In this document: in pieces, positions 1 through 7,949 of the stretch
Numbering within the stretch: position 1 is the first letter of the stretch
How the letters are laid out: each line of letters begins with the position of its first letter
Source: a virus
Virus record (IMG/VR): IMGVR_UViG_3300043449_001137
Span: 1-57,551 of that record
DNA length: 57,551 bases
Strand: one strand, 5' to 3'
The notes under the pieces: generated by a model
Databases searched by the model: none
What the model was told of the DNA's origin: nothing
The model's input: the letters and a program-made list of their open reading frames with translations, nothing else
Translations under genes and position numbers: made by a program

Positions 1-2278
1 AGTCGTCATCATTTACTTGTTGTAATTGTAGCATAGGTGCGGCTGTAGTGTCAAGTGTATCTTCGTCCTCACCTTTCATATCGTATGTGTTATGGTAGTA
101 CGAAGTCTTCCAACCCAACTTGTAAGTTGTCAATAAGTCACGGAACATGATACTCATTGGCACTTCGTTATTTGGGTAGTGCTTTGGATTGTAACTCCAG
201 TTTCCAGAAATAGCTTGGTCAAAGTATTTTTGCATTGCGGCTACAATCTTCACATAACCATCCTGAACACCATCTTCATACAAGTAAGAGTAGTTGTTCT
301 TTAAGCTACCGTACTGTGGAACGATTTGTTTCAACGGACCTTTCTTGGACTTCTTAGTGCTCATTGCCGCACGTGGTGGCTCAATACCGTTGGTTTCATT
401 AGAAGCAACTGAGCTAGACTCACTTGGCATTTGTGCGCTTAGTGTGCTATGACGCATGCCGTGTTCAGCAACTTCGCGACGCAACAATTCCCAATCGTAG
501 TGCAAGTCTGTTCCTAGGAACTCGTCAACATCACGCTTGTATGTGTCAATAGGCAAGATACCTTGGCTGTATTTGGTACGACTAAAGTATTCGCAAGGAC
601 CCTTTTCCTTTGCAAGCTCGACACTGGCTTTGATCAAGTAGTACTGGAACGCTTCAGTTAAACGATTAACTGATTGTGCGGCTTCAACATCAGAGTACTT
701 TAGACCCTTCTTGGCAAGATAGTGTGCAAGGCCAATGTAACCAATACCAAGACTACGACGAGCCTTTGTGGAAATCTCTGCGGCAATAACTGGATAACGC
801 TGATAGTCAATGATTTGATCTAAAGCACGAACAGCAAGTTCGGTTAAGTTCTTTAAGTCGTCAAGCTCGCGAACATTACCTACGTTGATAGCACTTAAAA
901 TGCAAAGTGCAATTTCACCTTCTTTGTCATCAAGTGATTGAATAGGATCTGTTGGCAGTGTAATCTCTTGGCACAAGTTGCTCATACGAACCATGTCTAA
1001 GAAGCTACTGTGGCTGTTGCAGTGGTCAATATTCATAATATAGATACGACCAGTTTCTGCACGTTCCTTTAGCAATTCTCCAAACAGGGCCATGGCCTTG
1101 ACAGTCTTCTTAGAGATTGAAGGATCCTTTTCGTACTTGACATACAGTTCGTCAAATACTTCATTGTTACCAAATGCTTCGTACAAGCCCGGAACGTCAT
1201 GCGGTGAGAACAATGTAATGTCACCGTCGGCTAACAGACGTTCGTAGAAAATCTTGCTTAACTGAATAGAGTAGTCTAGCTTGCGTACACGATTGTCTTC
1301 GGTACCTTTGTTATTCTTTAGCACAATAACGTCACCAATCTCTTTGTGCCAGATCGGGAAGTGAACAGTAGCACTACCACCACGAACACCGTTTTGTGTG
1401 CATGAACGCACAACGCTTTCATACACTTTCAAGAATGGAATAACACCAGTGTGTGCAACTTCGCCTCCACGAATCTTAGAGTTGATGGCACGAATACGAC
1501 CAACGTTCAAACCAATACCAGCACGTTGGGCAATGTAATAGCCGACAGCGGAACTGCTGTTAAAGATAGACGGAAGTGTATCGTCAACATCAACTAATAC
1601 GCAAGATGCAAACTGACGAATAGGAGTACGTACACCTGACATCACTGGTGTAGGAATGTTAATCTTAAATGTAGAGATTGCATCGTAGTAACGGCGAATA
1701 TAACTTAGTCGCTTGTCAGCTGGATATGTCGCAAACAATGTTGCGGCAATCATCATGTACATGTATTGTGGTGTTTCATAGACATGGCCGTTAGAACGAT
1801 CTTGTACAAGGTACTTGTCCACTACTTGACGCATGCCTGCGTATGTAAAGTCTAAGTCACGTTGGTGGTTGATGTAAACATCAAGTTGGCGCCATTCTGC
1901 TTCAGTGTATTGCTCAAGCAATTCAGCATCGTACACACCTGCGGCTACGTTTTTCTTTACCAGGTCATACAATGGAATGTAATCAAATTGCCCGAATACG
2001 ATTTTACGAAGACCGTATAGCAATAAACGTGCGGCTGCAAATTGATAGTTTGGCTTTTCTAAACTAACTAAGTCACTTGCACTACGTACAAGAATCTCTT
2101 GGATGTCGCCAGTAGTGATGCCATCGTTGAACTGCAAGTCTGCGTTCATTTCAATTTGGCTTACACTAACTCCGGCAAGACCTTCACATGCTTCTTCTAC
2201 CATCAAGTGGATTTTGTTAATGTCCAACGGCTCTTTGCGCCCGTCTCTTTTAATTACGTTAATTGTTGATTTGCTCAT
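1..2278 (-). CDS. nrdA: Ribonucleoside-diphosphate reductase large subunit NrdA (C-terminus cut by window edge)
   Basis: Reduces ribonucleoside diphosphates to deoxyribonucleotides for phage DNA synthesis, together with a small radical subunit not present here. I translated the open frame to the window edge (759 codons). It begins MSKSTINVIKRDG with an ATP-cone-like N-terminus. Class Ia hallmarks are visible: FASCVLVD with the first redox Cys, SNLCQEI with the thiyl-radical Cys, LCILSAINVG with the second redox Cys, and PSESSSVASNETNGIEP near the C-terminus. E. coli NrdA is about 761 residues, so probably only the C-terminal redox tail is missing. The ATG at 2278 follows a good Shine-Dalgarno (AAAGGA) and a candidate sigma70 promoter at 2326-2354. 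Confidence 0.96.
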   Translation of the reverse strand, partial: MSKSTINVIKRDGRKEPLDINKIHLMVEEACEGLAGVSVSQIEMNADLQFNDGITTGDIQEILVRSASDLVSLEKPNYQFAAARLLLYGLRKIVFGQFDYIPLYDLVKKNVAAGVYDAELLEQYTEAEWRQLDVYINHQRDLDFTYAGMRQVVDKYLVQDRSNGHVYETPQYMYMMIAATLFATYPADKRLSYIRRYYDAISTFKINIPTPVMSGVRTPIRQFASCVLVDVDDTLPSIFNSSSAVGYYIAQRAGIGLNVGRIRAINSKIRGGEVAHTGVIPFLKVYESVVRSCTQNGVRGGSATVHFPIWHKEIGDVIVLKNNKGTEDNRVRKLDYSIQLSKIFYERLLADGDITLFSPHDVPGLYEAFGNNEVFDELYVKYEKDPSISKKTVKAMALFGELLKERAETGRIYIMNIDHCNSHSSFLDMVRMSNLCQEITLPTDPIQSLDDKEGEIALCILSAINVGNVRELDDLKNLTELAVRALDQIIDYQRYPVIAAEISTKARRSLGIGYIGLAHYLAKKGLKYSDVEAAQSVNRLTEAFQYYLIKASVELAKEKGPCEYFSRTKYSQGILPIDTYKRDVDEFLGTDLHYDWELLRREVAEHGMRHSTLSAQMPSESSSVASNETNGIEPPRAAMSTKKSKKGPLKQIVPQYGSLKNNYSYLYEDGVQDGYVKIVAAMQKYFDQAISGNWSYNPKHYPNNEVPMSIMFRDLLTTYKLGWKTSYYHNTYDMKGEDEDTLDTTAAPMLQLQQVNDDD

Positions 2279-2325
2279 ATTTTCCTTTAATCCAATTTTT
2301 GTGTGCGCTGTCTTGGTGCAGTAAG

Positions 2326-2354
2326 TTCATACTTAACCAGGAACCATGGCGCAA
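2326..2354 (-). promoter_or_regulatory. Candidate sigma70 promoter for nrdA
   Basis: On the minus strand TTGCGC (2349-2354), a 17-bp spacer and TATGAA (2326-2331). The leader would be about 40 nt and contains the nrdA Shine-Dalgarno. The match to consensus is moderate. The spacer equals that of the better promoters in this window. Confidence 0.45.
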
Positions 2355-2359
2355 TATCT

Positions 2360-2806
2360 TTATACTTTAACTAGGTTAGCGAGGTCGCTAGGGCCCCATG
2401 TTTGTAGAATTTGCATTTTTGCTTCGTCGATGTCGAGTACTTCACCGTCATAATAATTTAACAGTTTTTTGTTAGGAAGTATTACCAACAAACGGGGCGT
2501 TTCGTCAATTATGGCTAACATAAGCTCACAATCAATTTTGGCCAGCACCATGCTGTAAAACATACCAAGTCCTTGTGCGCTTGGGCAAAATGAACCTGTG
2601 CCAATCAATGCCCATGGGTCTGGCCAAGTTTCTTGTCTCCAGGGATCGAATGTTTTAGTAACCATTGGAACAAATTTCCACCAGGTTGCTACTTCTTGAT
2701 ATGCAGAGTTAGTATCGAGACTAGTAAGACTTAGTCTCCAGTCTCTCCATGCTGCCAGTCTACCTTGTTTGTCAGTAAACCAATGTTCTAAGTTTCTATG
2801 TTCCAC
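2360..2806 (-). CDS. Hypothetical protein, Trp-rich
   Basis: 148 residues, not recognised. It starts with GTG at 2806. The sequence is rich in aromatic residues (WRDWRLSL, TWWKFVP, WRQETWPDPWAL) with a hydrophobic middle (MFYSMVLAKIDCELMLAIID) that could be a core strand and helix rather than a membrane span. There is no Shine-Dalgarno. A late-promoter-like ATAAGTA ends 4 nt before the GTG, so the mRNA may be leaderless. It sits between nrdA and the PD-(D/E)XK nuclease gene. Confidence 0.75.
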   Translation of the reverse strand: MEHRNLEHWFTDKQGRLAAWRDWRLSLTSLDTNSAYQEVATWWKFVPMVTKTFDPWRQETWPDPWALIGTGSFCPSAQGLGMFYSMVLAKIDCELMLAIIDETPRLLVILPNKKLLNYYDGEVLDIDEAKMQILQTWGPSDLANLVKV

Positions 2807-2810
2807 GCGA

Positions 2811-2817
2811 TACTTAT
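2811..2817 (-). promoter_or_regulatory. Late-promoter-like element (ATAAGTA)
   Basis: ATAAGTA on the minus strand, 4 nt before the GTG at 2806. It belongs to the class of elements that lie almost against the start codon. Confidence 0.45.
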
Positions 2818-3503
2818 GCTAGTTTATAGTACTGTTCTACTCGACGAAGCCACAGATCTGTATAGCGATCAAACTCAGCTCCTTCGACGATAAATTCCTG
2901 ATAGATATTGTCTGCCGAACACATAAAGATTACGCCTTTGCGAATCTTAGTGCCCCACACTTCGTTGTGTGCTAATGCGTATGCTGTGGTTTGAACAAAG
3001 TAATCGTCAATCCATTCACGCTTTTTTGGCTTGTTAGTTTGCTTATGGTCCATGATAGCATCTTCGCCGCCATGGACTCCAACTAAGTCAGTTGTACCTG
3101 CATACAAACCCGGACAGTACAGCTGAACTTCAGTGCCCCATACTTCATTGCAATTGACTAATCCTTCGCTGATAATGGTCTGTGCCATTTTATGGCTTTG
3201 GATGGAGTATGGATTTGTGCCTGGTGTGCCAGCATCTCCAGTTAGCACATAGTTCTCGAGCCACTTGTGCATACGAGTGCCCCGGCTGGCAGCTTCGGTT
3301 GTAATCTCTTTGGCTTTTTGTTCACCAACGCTCTTACGCCAGTTTGCCAGTGCTTGCTTAGATTCTTCCGATTTGGTTTTGTCTAGGATTGTAGTAACGC
3401 TAGGTACTCGTGATCCATCTGGAGTTTCGTATAGACGACTTGCGCCGTCTATTCGATTTAATGGTTGGTAGTTGTATTTGGGGTTAAAATTTATCATTGT
3501 CAT
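2814..3503 (-). CDS. PD-(D/E)XK nuclease superfamily protein (RecB/Exo-like)
   Basis: 229 residues. Predicted DNA exonuclease or endonuclease of the PD-(D/E)XK fold. An N-terminal PSVTTIL segment typical of phage members is followed by a helical region (TRMHKWLENYV), then the core: GTTDLVGV with the metal-binding Asp, AIMDHKQT supplying the D-x-K pair, and the QxxxY motif in VQTTAYALAH. Family members act in phage recombination or host DNA degradation; the exact substrate cannot be told. ATG codons lie at 3503 and 3497. The sigma70 promoter just upstream places +1 near 3499, so M3 at 3497 is the more likely start. Confidence 0.82.
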   Translation of the reverse strand: MTMINFNPKYNYQPLNRIDGASRLYETPDGSRVPSVTTILDKTKSEESKQALANWRKSVGEQKAKEITTEAASRGTRMHKWLENYVLTGDAGTPGTNPYSIQSHKMAQTIISEGLVNCNEVWGTEVQLYCPGLYAGTTDLVGVHGGEDAIMDHKQTNKPKKREWIDDYFVQTTAYALAHNEVWGTKIRKGVIFMCSADNIYQEFIVEGAEFDRYTDLWLRRVEQYYKLA

Positions 3504-3505
3504 TT

Positions 3506-3534
3506 ATTATACACAAGCGTATATAATAAGTCAA
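3506..3534 (-). promoter_or_regulatory. Sigma70 promoter of the nuclease gene
   Basis: TTGACT (3529-3534), 17-bp spacer, TATAAT (3506-3511) on the minus strand. Predicted +1 is around 3497-3500, at or beyond the first ATG, so the transcript would be leaderless from the ATG at 3497. Confidence 0.75.
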
Positions 3535-3537
3535 TGA

Positions 3538-3885
3538 TTACCAGGCGATTACCCACTGGAAAGTGGTTTGGCTAGTTGGGTTAACTTGGCGTTCGATTGT
3601 GTATCCAAGATCTGTAAAATACTGAATCACTTTAGCCATTTGAAGTCTTAATTGGCGACTATCATTAACACCGGTCCAAGTATTGTAGTACTCGGTTGCT
3701 AATGCATATCCAGTGTCAGTTGGATTCTTTGCCATTGTGCTTGTAGTTGATACTGTTACTTCAACTGCGCCATCTGCCGCGGCCAAAATAACTTCTTCTT
3801 CTAAGTCACGAATTTCTCTTAAAACAAAAATATCTTGTAGCGATTTTAAACGTGCTTCTGATGCAGTTAACATTACGCGGCTCAT
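3538..3885 (-). CDS. Hypothetical protein
   Basis: 115 residues, not recognised. The N-terminal half is helical and charged (RLKSLQDIFVLREIRDLEEEVILAA); the C-terminal half (LRLQMAKVIQYFTDLGYTIERQVNP, then TFQWVIAW) looks like an alpha/beta domain. The start overlaps the stop of the upstream gene by 4 nt (ATGA-type coupling), and the next two genes also overlap, so 4839-3538 reads as one co-translated unit. Confidence 0.8.
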   Translation of the reverse strand: MSRVMLTASEARLKSLQDIFVLREIRDLEEEVILAAADGAVEVTVSTTSTMAKNPTDTGYALATEYYNTWTGVNDSRQLRLQMAKVIQYFTDLGYTIERQVNPTSQTTFQWVIAW

Positions 3886-4223
3886 AATCCTAAATCCTTT
3901 CGTGCTTGCTTTACTGCATCCTTGCCTACAATTTCTTTATTCTGTTCTGCTTGATCAACTGTATCAGCACCCGGAACTGTAGTCATCATAATTTTATCAT
4001 TGCTAACATCGGCGACCAAGTCGTTGTTCTTTGCTTTGAATGTTGCGATTAGACCACGGATAGCATCAATTTGATTTGATGCGCTGAATCCCATCTTATT
4101 AAGACGTTGCACTAACTCTTGCATAGGCAAGGTTGCTACGCCATCGTTTTGACTCTTAATTAAGAGCATCTTGACAGCGTTAGCAAAACTTTGATCTACA
4201 CTAGATAGTTCAAGCAATATCAC
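3882..4223 (-). CDS. Hypothetical protein
   Basis: 113 residues, not recognised. Mostly helical N-terminus (SFANAVKMLLIKSQNDGVATLPMQELVQRLNKMGF), then a linker rich in Asp and Val. It overlaps its upstream neighbour by 14 nt and its downstream neighbour by 4 nt, so expression is probably coupled to both. Co-transcription with the coiled-coil protein at 4210-4839 suggests a shared, perhaps virion-related, role. That is inference only. Confidence 0.75.
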   Translation of the reverse strand: MILLELSSVDQSFANAVKMLLIKSQNDGVATLPMQELVQRLNKMGFSASNQIDAIRGLIATFKAKNNDLVADVSNDKIMMTTVPGADTVDQAEQNKEIVGKDAVKQARKDLGL

Positions 4224-4839
4224 TCTTCATCTCCCTGCCAGTTGGTTCTTCTTCTGGGCCTGCACTACTTGGGAAAATTGGAGCTTCGCCGCCAGCTTCT
4301 TCGCCTGGCAAAGAGGCTGGTAAAGCATCGCCTGGGCTTGTTAAGCTAGTGATAGCTGAATCAAGCGTGTCTTTAGTTTGCATTAACATGTTAATGGCTT
4401 CTTCTAATGCGCCCTTAACTGTTTGTACGTATTGCTCGCCTGTTGCATCGCCGAAACGAGCTTTGATTTGATCAACCAATGTAATCAAATCTTTACCTAG
4501 CATGTCTGCTACGTCTTCGATCATACCTTGGAAGTCTTTGTTCATTGAACGTGCGGCAATAATAACTTCAGCTTGATCTAAGTCAGCATCGTCTAATTCG
4601 CCTTCGAATAAAACTGGATCTACGTTAGCCATTTCTTCGTATACTTCACGTTGCAAAATTGCACGAGTATACTCTGCACCACCACGGCTTGCTAAAGTAT
4701 CGATTTCTGATTGAACACGCTCTAGTTGTTCACGTAACATGCGTCCGCCTAGTGGCTTAACGTCAATGCTTTCCTTACGCAACGCACGACGAGCTGCCTG
4801 TGCTGGCGTAGTTGTTGTTGTAATATCATTAAATTTCAT
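4210..4839 (-). CDS. Predicted coiled-coil protein, possibly capsid-targeted
   Basis: 209 residues, no recognised family. It begins MKFNDI, an N-terminal pattern shared with the proteins at 6759, 7946 and 36136 and reminiscent of T4 capsid-targeting sequences. Long helical stretches follow (LREQLERVQSEIDTLASRG, MIEDVADMLGKDLITLVDQI), and the tail is Pro/Glu-rich. A late-promoter motif lies 17 nt upstream with a GGAGA Shine-Dalgarno between it and the ATG, consistent with a virion or assembly protein. Confidence 0.8.
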   Translation of the reverse strand: MKFNDITTTTTPAQAARRALRKESIDVKPLGGRMLREQLERVQSEIDTLASRGGAEYTRAILQREVYEEMANVDPVLFEGELDDADLDQAEVIIAARSMNKDFQGMIEDVADMLGKDLITLVDQIKARFGDATGEQYVQTVKGALEEAINMLMQTKDTLDSAITSLTSPGDALPASLPGEEAGGEAPIFPSSAGPEEEPTGREMKSDIA

Positions 4840-4856
4840 AATGGTCTCCGATACTT

Positions 4857-4863
4857 TATTTAG
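4857..4863 (-). promoter_or_regulatory. Late promoter (CTAAATA)
   Basis: CTAAATA on the minus strand, 17 nt before the ATG at 4839. It overlaps the end of the upstream basic-protein gene. A GGAGA Shine-Dalgarno lies in the predicted short leader. Confidence 0.65.
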
Positions 4864-5135
4864 TGTTTTGGCTTGCTCATTTTGTTCATTCTAGCCACAC
4901 GTCTGCTAACTTGGTTGAACTTTTTAGTTCTACGGCTTCGCATTTTGAATCTGGTTTTGAATTTGGATTTTAAGCGTTTGAATCTGATACGCTTTTTGAT
5001 GTCGATACGTTTGCTACATGTACTTGCCGCGCTAACGACTCGCCCCTTTTTAAGTCCGGTTGTGCAACGAACTTTACGTTTAATTCGTTTACCGGAACGG
5101 GCCCATACTATTTTAGCTTCGACAACGATTTGCAT
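4860..5135 (-). CDS. Small highly basic protein
   Basis: 91 residues, strongly basic with many Arg and Lys (KRIKRKVRC, KKRIRFKRLKSKFKTRFKMR, SRRTKKF) and three Cys. No known domain recognised. The composition suggests nucleic-acid binding. An ORF of the same length lies antisense to it, but this strand agrees with its neighbours and overlaps no other gene. It probably follows the membrane-anchored protein at 5137-5433 in the same transcript, with a single-base spacer. Confidence 0.7.
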   Translation of the reverse strand: MQIVVEAKIVWARSGKRIKRKVRCTTGLKKGRVVSAASTCSKRIDIKKRIRFKRLKSKFKTRFKMRSRRTKKFNQVSRRVARMNKMSKPKH

Positions 5136-5136
5136 G

Positions 5137-5433
5137 TTATTTTGGTAAATGTGTAATCACATATCCTAGCATTGCTAGAAGGCCTACAACAACAGTAGCT
5201 GTAGATGTGACCATAATTTTGAACTTTTCGTCTTTAGCGTTACTTAATAAAGTCTTAATCTCGCTAAGATTTTTATGATTGTCTGCTTTAAAAGAAGCAA
5301 AATCTGTATGGATAGTCTCTAAACGATCTTCTACAAATCCTATTTTCTCTTCTAAACGCTTATAACGCTCGGCGCACAATTCTACGTGCAACTCTAAGCT
5401 GGTTTGTTCTGTAATCGGTCTATCGGCTGGCAT
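5137..5433 (-). CDS. Small coiled-coil protein with C-terminal membrane segment (XhlA-like)
   Basis: 98 residues. A charged helical N-terminal region (ERYKRLEEKIGFVEDRLETIH) precedes a single predicted transmembrane helix near the C-terminus (IMVTSTATVVVGLLAMLGYVI) and a short tail. The layout resembles phage hemolysin XhlA-type proteins that work with holins at lysis. The similarity is architectural only, so a lysis role is inferred. A late promoter at 5541-5547 precedes it with a leader of about 100 nt. Confidence 0.75.
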   Translation of the reverse strand: MPADRPITEQTSLELHVELCAERYKRLEEKIGFVEDRLETIHTDFASFKADNHKNLSEIKTLLSNAKDEKFKIMVTSTATVVVGLLAMLGYVITHLPK

Positions 5434-5552
5434 TTTGTCTATTCCGTAAAAAAACTACCCGCATGACTCGAGTCTGCAAGTGAAGTTGTGAGTAAAAATG
5501 AGCCTAGGTGAGTGATTACAACGGATTGTTTATATAGTTATATTTAGCACTA
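5434..5552 (-). promoter_or_regulatory. Intergenic leader with late promoter at 5541-5547
   Basis: CTAAATA at 5541-5547 on the minus strand. The predicted leader (about 100 nt) contains a perfect 10-bp palindrome GACTCGAGTC (5465-5474) and a run of seven T on the minus strand near 5447-5453. No convincing small ORF is present. Confidence 0.55.
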
Positions 5553-5984
5553 TTAGAAAGAATCGTGTCGTATGTAAAACGTATTTTTGTCGGGGCCAGA
5601 CGTGATAAGTCTGCCATCTAATGCGGCTGTTTCAGTTAGACCTGTAATTGCAGTGTTGCCGTTTGAATCAGTTGTTAGGGTTTCTTCTGTCATTTGGCCA
5701 ACACGCTCGGCAATCCACTTTAAGCACCAAACACGATGCACCCCTTTAATGTTCTCCCCAAATAATCCATTAGTTACATCTTGCTGATCAATACATTCTA
5801 CTCCTGCAAGCAACGGTTGGCCGCGACTAGCAATAATGTTCATCAATGTGGCAAGATTACTACGGCTGTCATTGCTCGCTGGGCCAATATCGTAAAGGGT
5901 CCAAGCCGTAAAGAATTCTGGATCGGCGCCCATGTGTGCCCCGGGAATCATCCAGGATTTTTTATCTTCTCTTTTTTGCATCAT
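5553..5984 (-). CDS. Hypothetical protein
   Basis: 143 residues, not recognised. It contains GAHMGADPEFFTAWTLYDIG near the N-terminus and a Thr-rich region (EETLTTDSNGNTAITGLTETAA) towards the C-terminus. No membrane segment. Its start overlaps the stop of the 258-residue gene upstream by 4 nt, so the two are probably co-translated. Confidence 0.78.
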   Translation of the reverse strand: MMQKREDKKSWMIPGAHMGADPEFFTAWTLYDIGPASNDSRSNLATLMNIIASRGQPLLAGVECIDQQDVTNGLFGENIKGVHRVWCLKWIAERVGQMTEETLTTDSNGNTAITGLTETAALDGRLITSGPDKNTFYIRHDSF

Positions 5985-6757
5985 TTTACTGAGTGTATTG
6001 CACGGCCAATTGCATATCCTGCCGCGCCCATGGCACCAACTTTAGCTACGCTCTTTAAAAAACCATCGCCTGAACGGGAACCAACAATAGCACCAGCGCC
6101 CAATGCCGCAAGTTCTGCGTTGGCTGCGTCAGTAATTTCATAGCCCTTGTTTCGTGTCAATACATCTAACACTGGTAGCAACTCACTGCGCTTACCTCGC
6201 ATACGATAGTACTGTAGCAATCGTGTTGCACATAGTTCACGTTGCTGAGTTGAAAGGTTTTCCCAGTCGGTGATCAATCTACGTAAACTTTTGTAATTGC
6301 TAACGTCAATATCCATTTGGCCTTCTAATCTATACATTAGTCTAATAGCTGTCACTCTGTCTAATGTGCCATTGGCAATTCCTGTCAGGAACTGCTTTAC
6401 TAATTTAGTGTTGATACGTAGCTGTTTGGCTAGTACTAAATTCTGATCATGTGCTTTTAGCTGTTGAGCAGTGCCGCCTGTTGGATTAAACAAGATGTGC
6501 AAGCCTTGGTATAAGTCTGTGCCGCTAATTCTTGGTGCAGTGAAGTTGCCAAATGCCAATGTACGCTGTGCATAGTCTTTAGCAAAAGGTGCTGTTTCAA
6601 ATTCTTTGCTTAACATATAAAGAGTTAGCATGTTTAGAAACACACTATCTACTGTGTCACGCAATGTTAGCTGTCCAAGGTGCGTATTACGAAACATCTT
6701 GCTTTCGTTGCAGTTTTCATTGATGAAACTAAAACTGTTGTCTTGATTGTCTTCCAT
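5981..6757 (-). CDS. Hypothetical helical protein with Gly/Ala-rich C-terminus
   Basis: 258 residues, no recognised domain. The bulk is helical and polar. The last 40 or so residues (AELAALGAGAIVGSRSGDG, then VGAMGAAGYAIGRAIHS) are Gly/Ala-rich and could insert in or associate with a membrane, as in some ejected internal virion proteins. It sits one base after the 396-residue ligase-like gene. Confidence 0.78.
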   Translation of the reverse strand: MEDNQDNSFSFINENCNESKMFRNTHLGQLTLRDTVDSVFLNMLTLYMLSKEFETAPFAKDYAQRTLAFGNFTAPRISGTDLYQGLHILFNPTGGTAQQLKAHDQNLVLAKQLRINTKLVKQFLTGIANGTLDRVTAIRLMYRLEGQMDIDVSNYKSLRRLITDWENLSTQQRELCATRLLQYYRMRGKRSELLPVLDVLTRNKGYEITDAANAELAALGAGAIVGSRSGDGFLKSVAKVGAMGAAGYAIGRAIHSVK

Positions 6758-6758
6758 A

Positions 6759-7949
6759 TTACTTGTCCTTGTCTTTCATAAACACAGGGCGGTTGACTAA
6801 TTTAATCTTGCCGTGTGGTGTAGCTGAAACAAAGCCTTCGTGACCCGAACCTGTTTGTACACTGCTAACATCAGCACCCACGTGCTTGTCTAGTTGATCT
6901 TTAATTTTGTGCTTGATAACCGTAATGCCAGCAACAATGTCCCACGCTGTTTGGAATGGAGCCTTGAATTGGTTGATGTGTGCTTCTACGTTGGCTTGCT
7001 TGTTAGCCGACAAGCCGCTTGGGCCTTTTAACCAAGCCATAAACTCGTTTGCAACTGCCTTACCGTTTGTAATTTCTTGCCCTGATCGTGCTTTAAAGTT
7101 AACAAAGCTCTTGAAAATATCTGGCAAGTTAGAAATCTTCAATGCACCGATTGCAAAAGGATCTAACATGTCGTCAATCTTAGCGGCTGCTGGACTGTTA
7201 ATAAGTGCTTGTACTTTCTTGATGTCTGTGGCTGGCAATTTAACTGTGTGCTCTTGTGTTAAGTTTGTAGATGGGCCAAATACTACCAAGCCAGGAACAG
7301 ATTTAATACCAACTGCATCCGGGGACGTTGGTGTTGGTTCAGCCGTAGCAGACGCGGCTTCATCAGCCGAGTCGTACATACCATGTACTGCAATGCCAGC
7401 GCGGCTACGAACAATCTTCTTACCAACTTCACTGGTCTTGTCAATGTGGTATTCAACTTTGTTTGGTTTAAAATTTACTCGTTCATCGTCGATAGTTAAA
7501 TCTTGTGCTTTCATCCAAAGCATATCACCCTGAAACATCTTGCCCGCTGTCTTAACAGGAGTGGCACGTTTTAACAAGTCATACATACCACCAAAGTGTG
7601 CGGCATATTCTGCACGACCGGGACTGTCTGGCTTACGATTATAAATCATTGCAGACACTTCTTCTGCACTTGTTGGACGACCATCATACTTCTTGGCACC
7701 AATGCCTGCTTTGTCTGTTACGATGAATGTGTTCTTATCTAGCCAGCCAAAGATAACTGCCGGGCTACCGTCCCACTTGATCGTTGTTGTGTCATGATGT
7801 GACTGAGCCGCATGTGTTAATGCAGTTAGCGCACGTTGGGCACCTTCAATACCGTTTTCATCAAACATGATATCTTCTGGGTGATCAATACGAGCCTTAG
7901 CTTCTTTTAAGACTCGTTTGTGATTTTGTGTTACTTCAAATATTTTCAT
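6759..7949 (-). CDS. KxDG-motif protein, possibly nucleotidyltransferase/ligase-like (resembles DUF6267)
   Basis: 396 residues. Residues 57-64 read IKWDGSPA, matching the K-x-D-G motif I of covalent nucleotidyltransferases (DNA/RNA ligases, capping enzymes). FQGDMLW at about 139-145 and NFKPNKVEYH at 159-168 lie where motif III and later segments would be expected. I associate the KWDGSPAV sequence with a conserved phage family of unknown function (DUF6267). Enzyme activity is inference. The N-terminus MKIFEV..RVLKEA resembles a T4 capsid-targeting sequence with an LxE protease site. It overlaps the upstream gene by 4 nt. Confidence 0.72.
   Translation of the reverse strand: MKIFEVTQNHKRVLKEAKARIDHPEDIMFDENGIEGAQRALTALTHAAQSHHDTTTIKWDGSPAVIFGWLDKNTFIVTDKAGIGAKKYDGRPTSAEEVSAMIYNRKPDSPGRAEYAAHFGGMYDLLKRATPVKTAGKMFQGDMLWMKAQDLTIDDERVNFKPNKVEYHIDKTSEVGKKIVRSRAGIAVHGMYDSADEAASATAEPTPTSPDAVGIKSVPGLVVFGPSTNLTQEHTVKLPATDIKKVQALINSPAAAKIDDMLDPFAIGALKISNLPDIFKSFVNFKARSGQEITNGKAVANEFMAWLKGPSGLSANKQANVEAHINQFKAPFQTAWDIVAGITVIKHKIKDQLDKHVGADVSSVQTGSGHEGFVSATPHGKIKLVNRPVFMKDKDK

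Noticed and set aside
4873-5148. Plus-strand hydrophobic 91-codon frame opposite the basic protein
   Set aside because: Complement of Lys/Arg codons gives Leu/Phe-rich sequence; no Shine-Dalgarno or promoter, and the strand disagrees with all neighbours.
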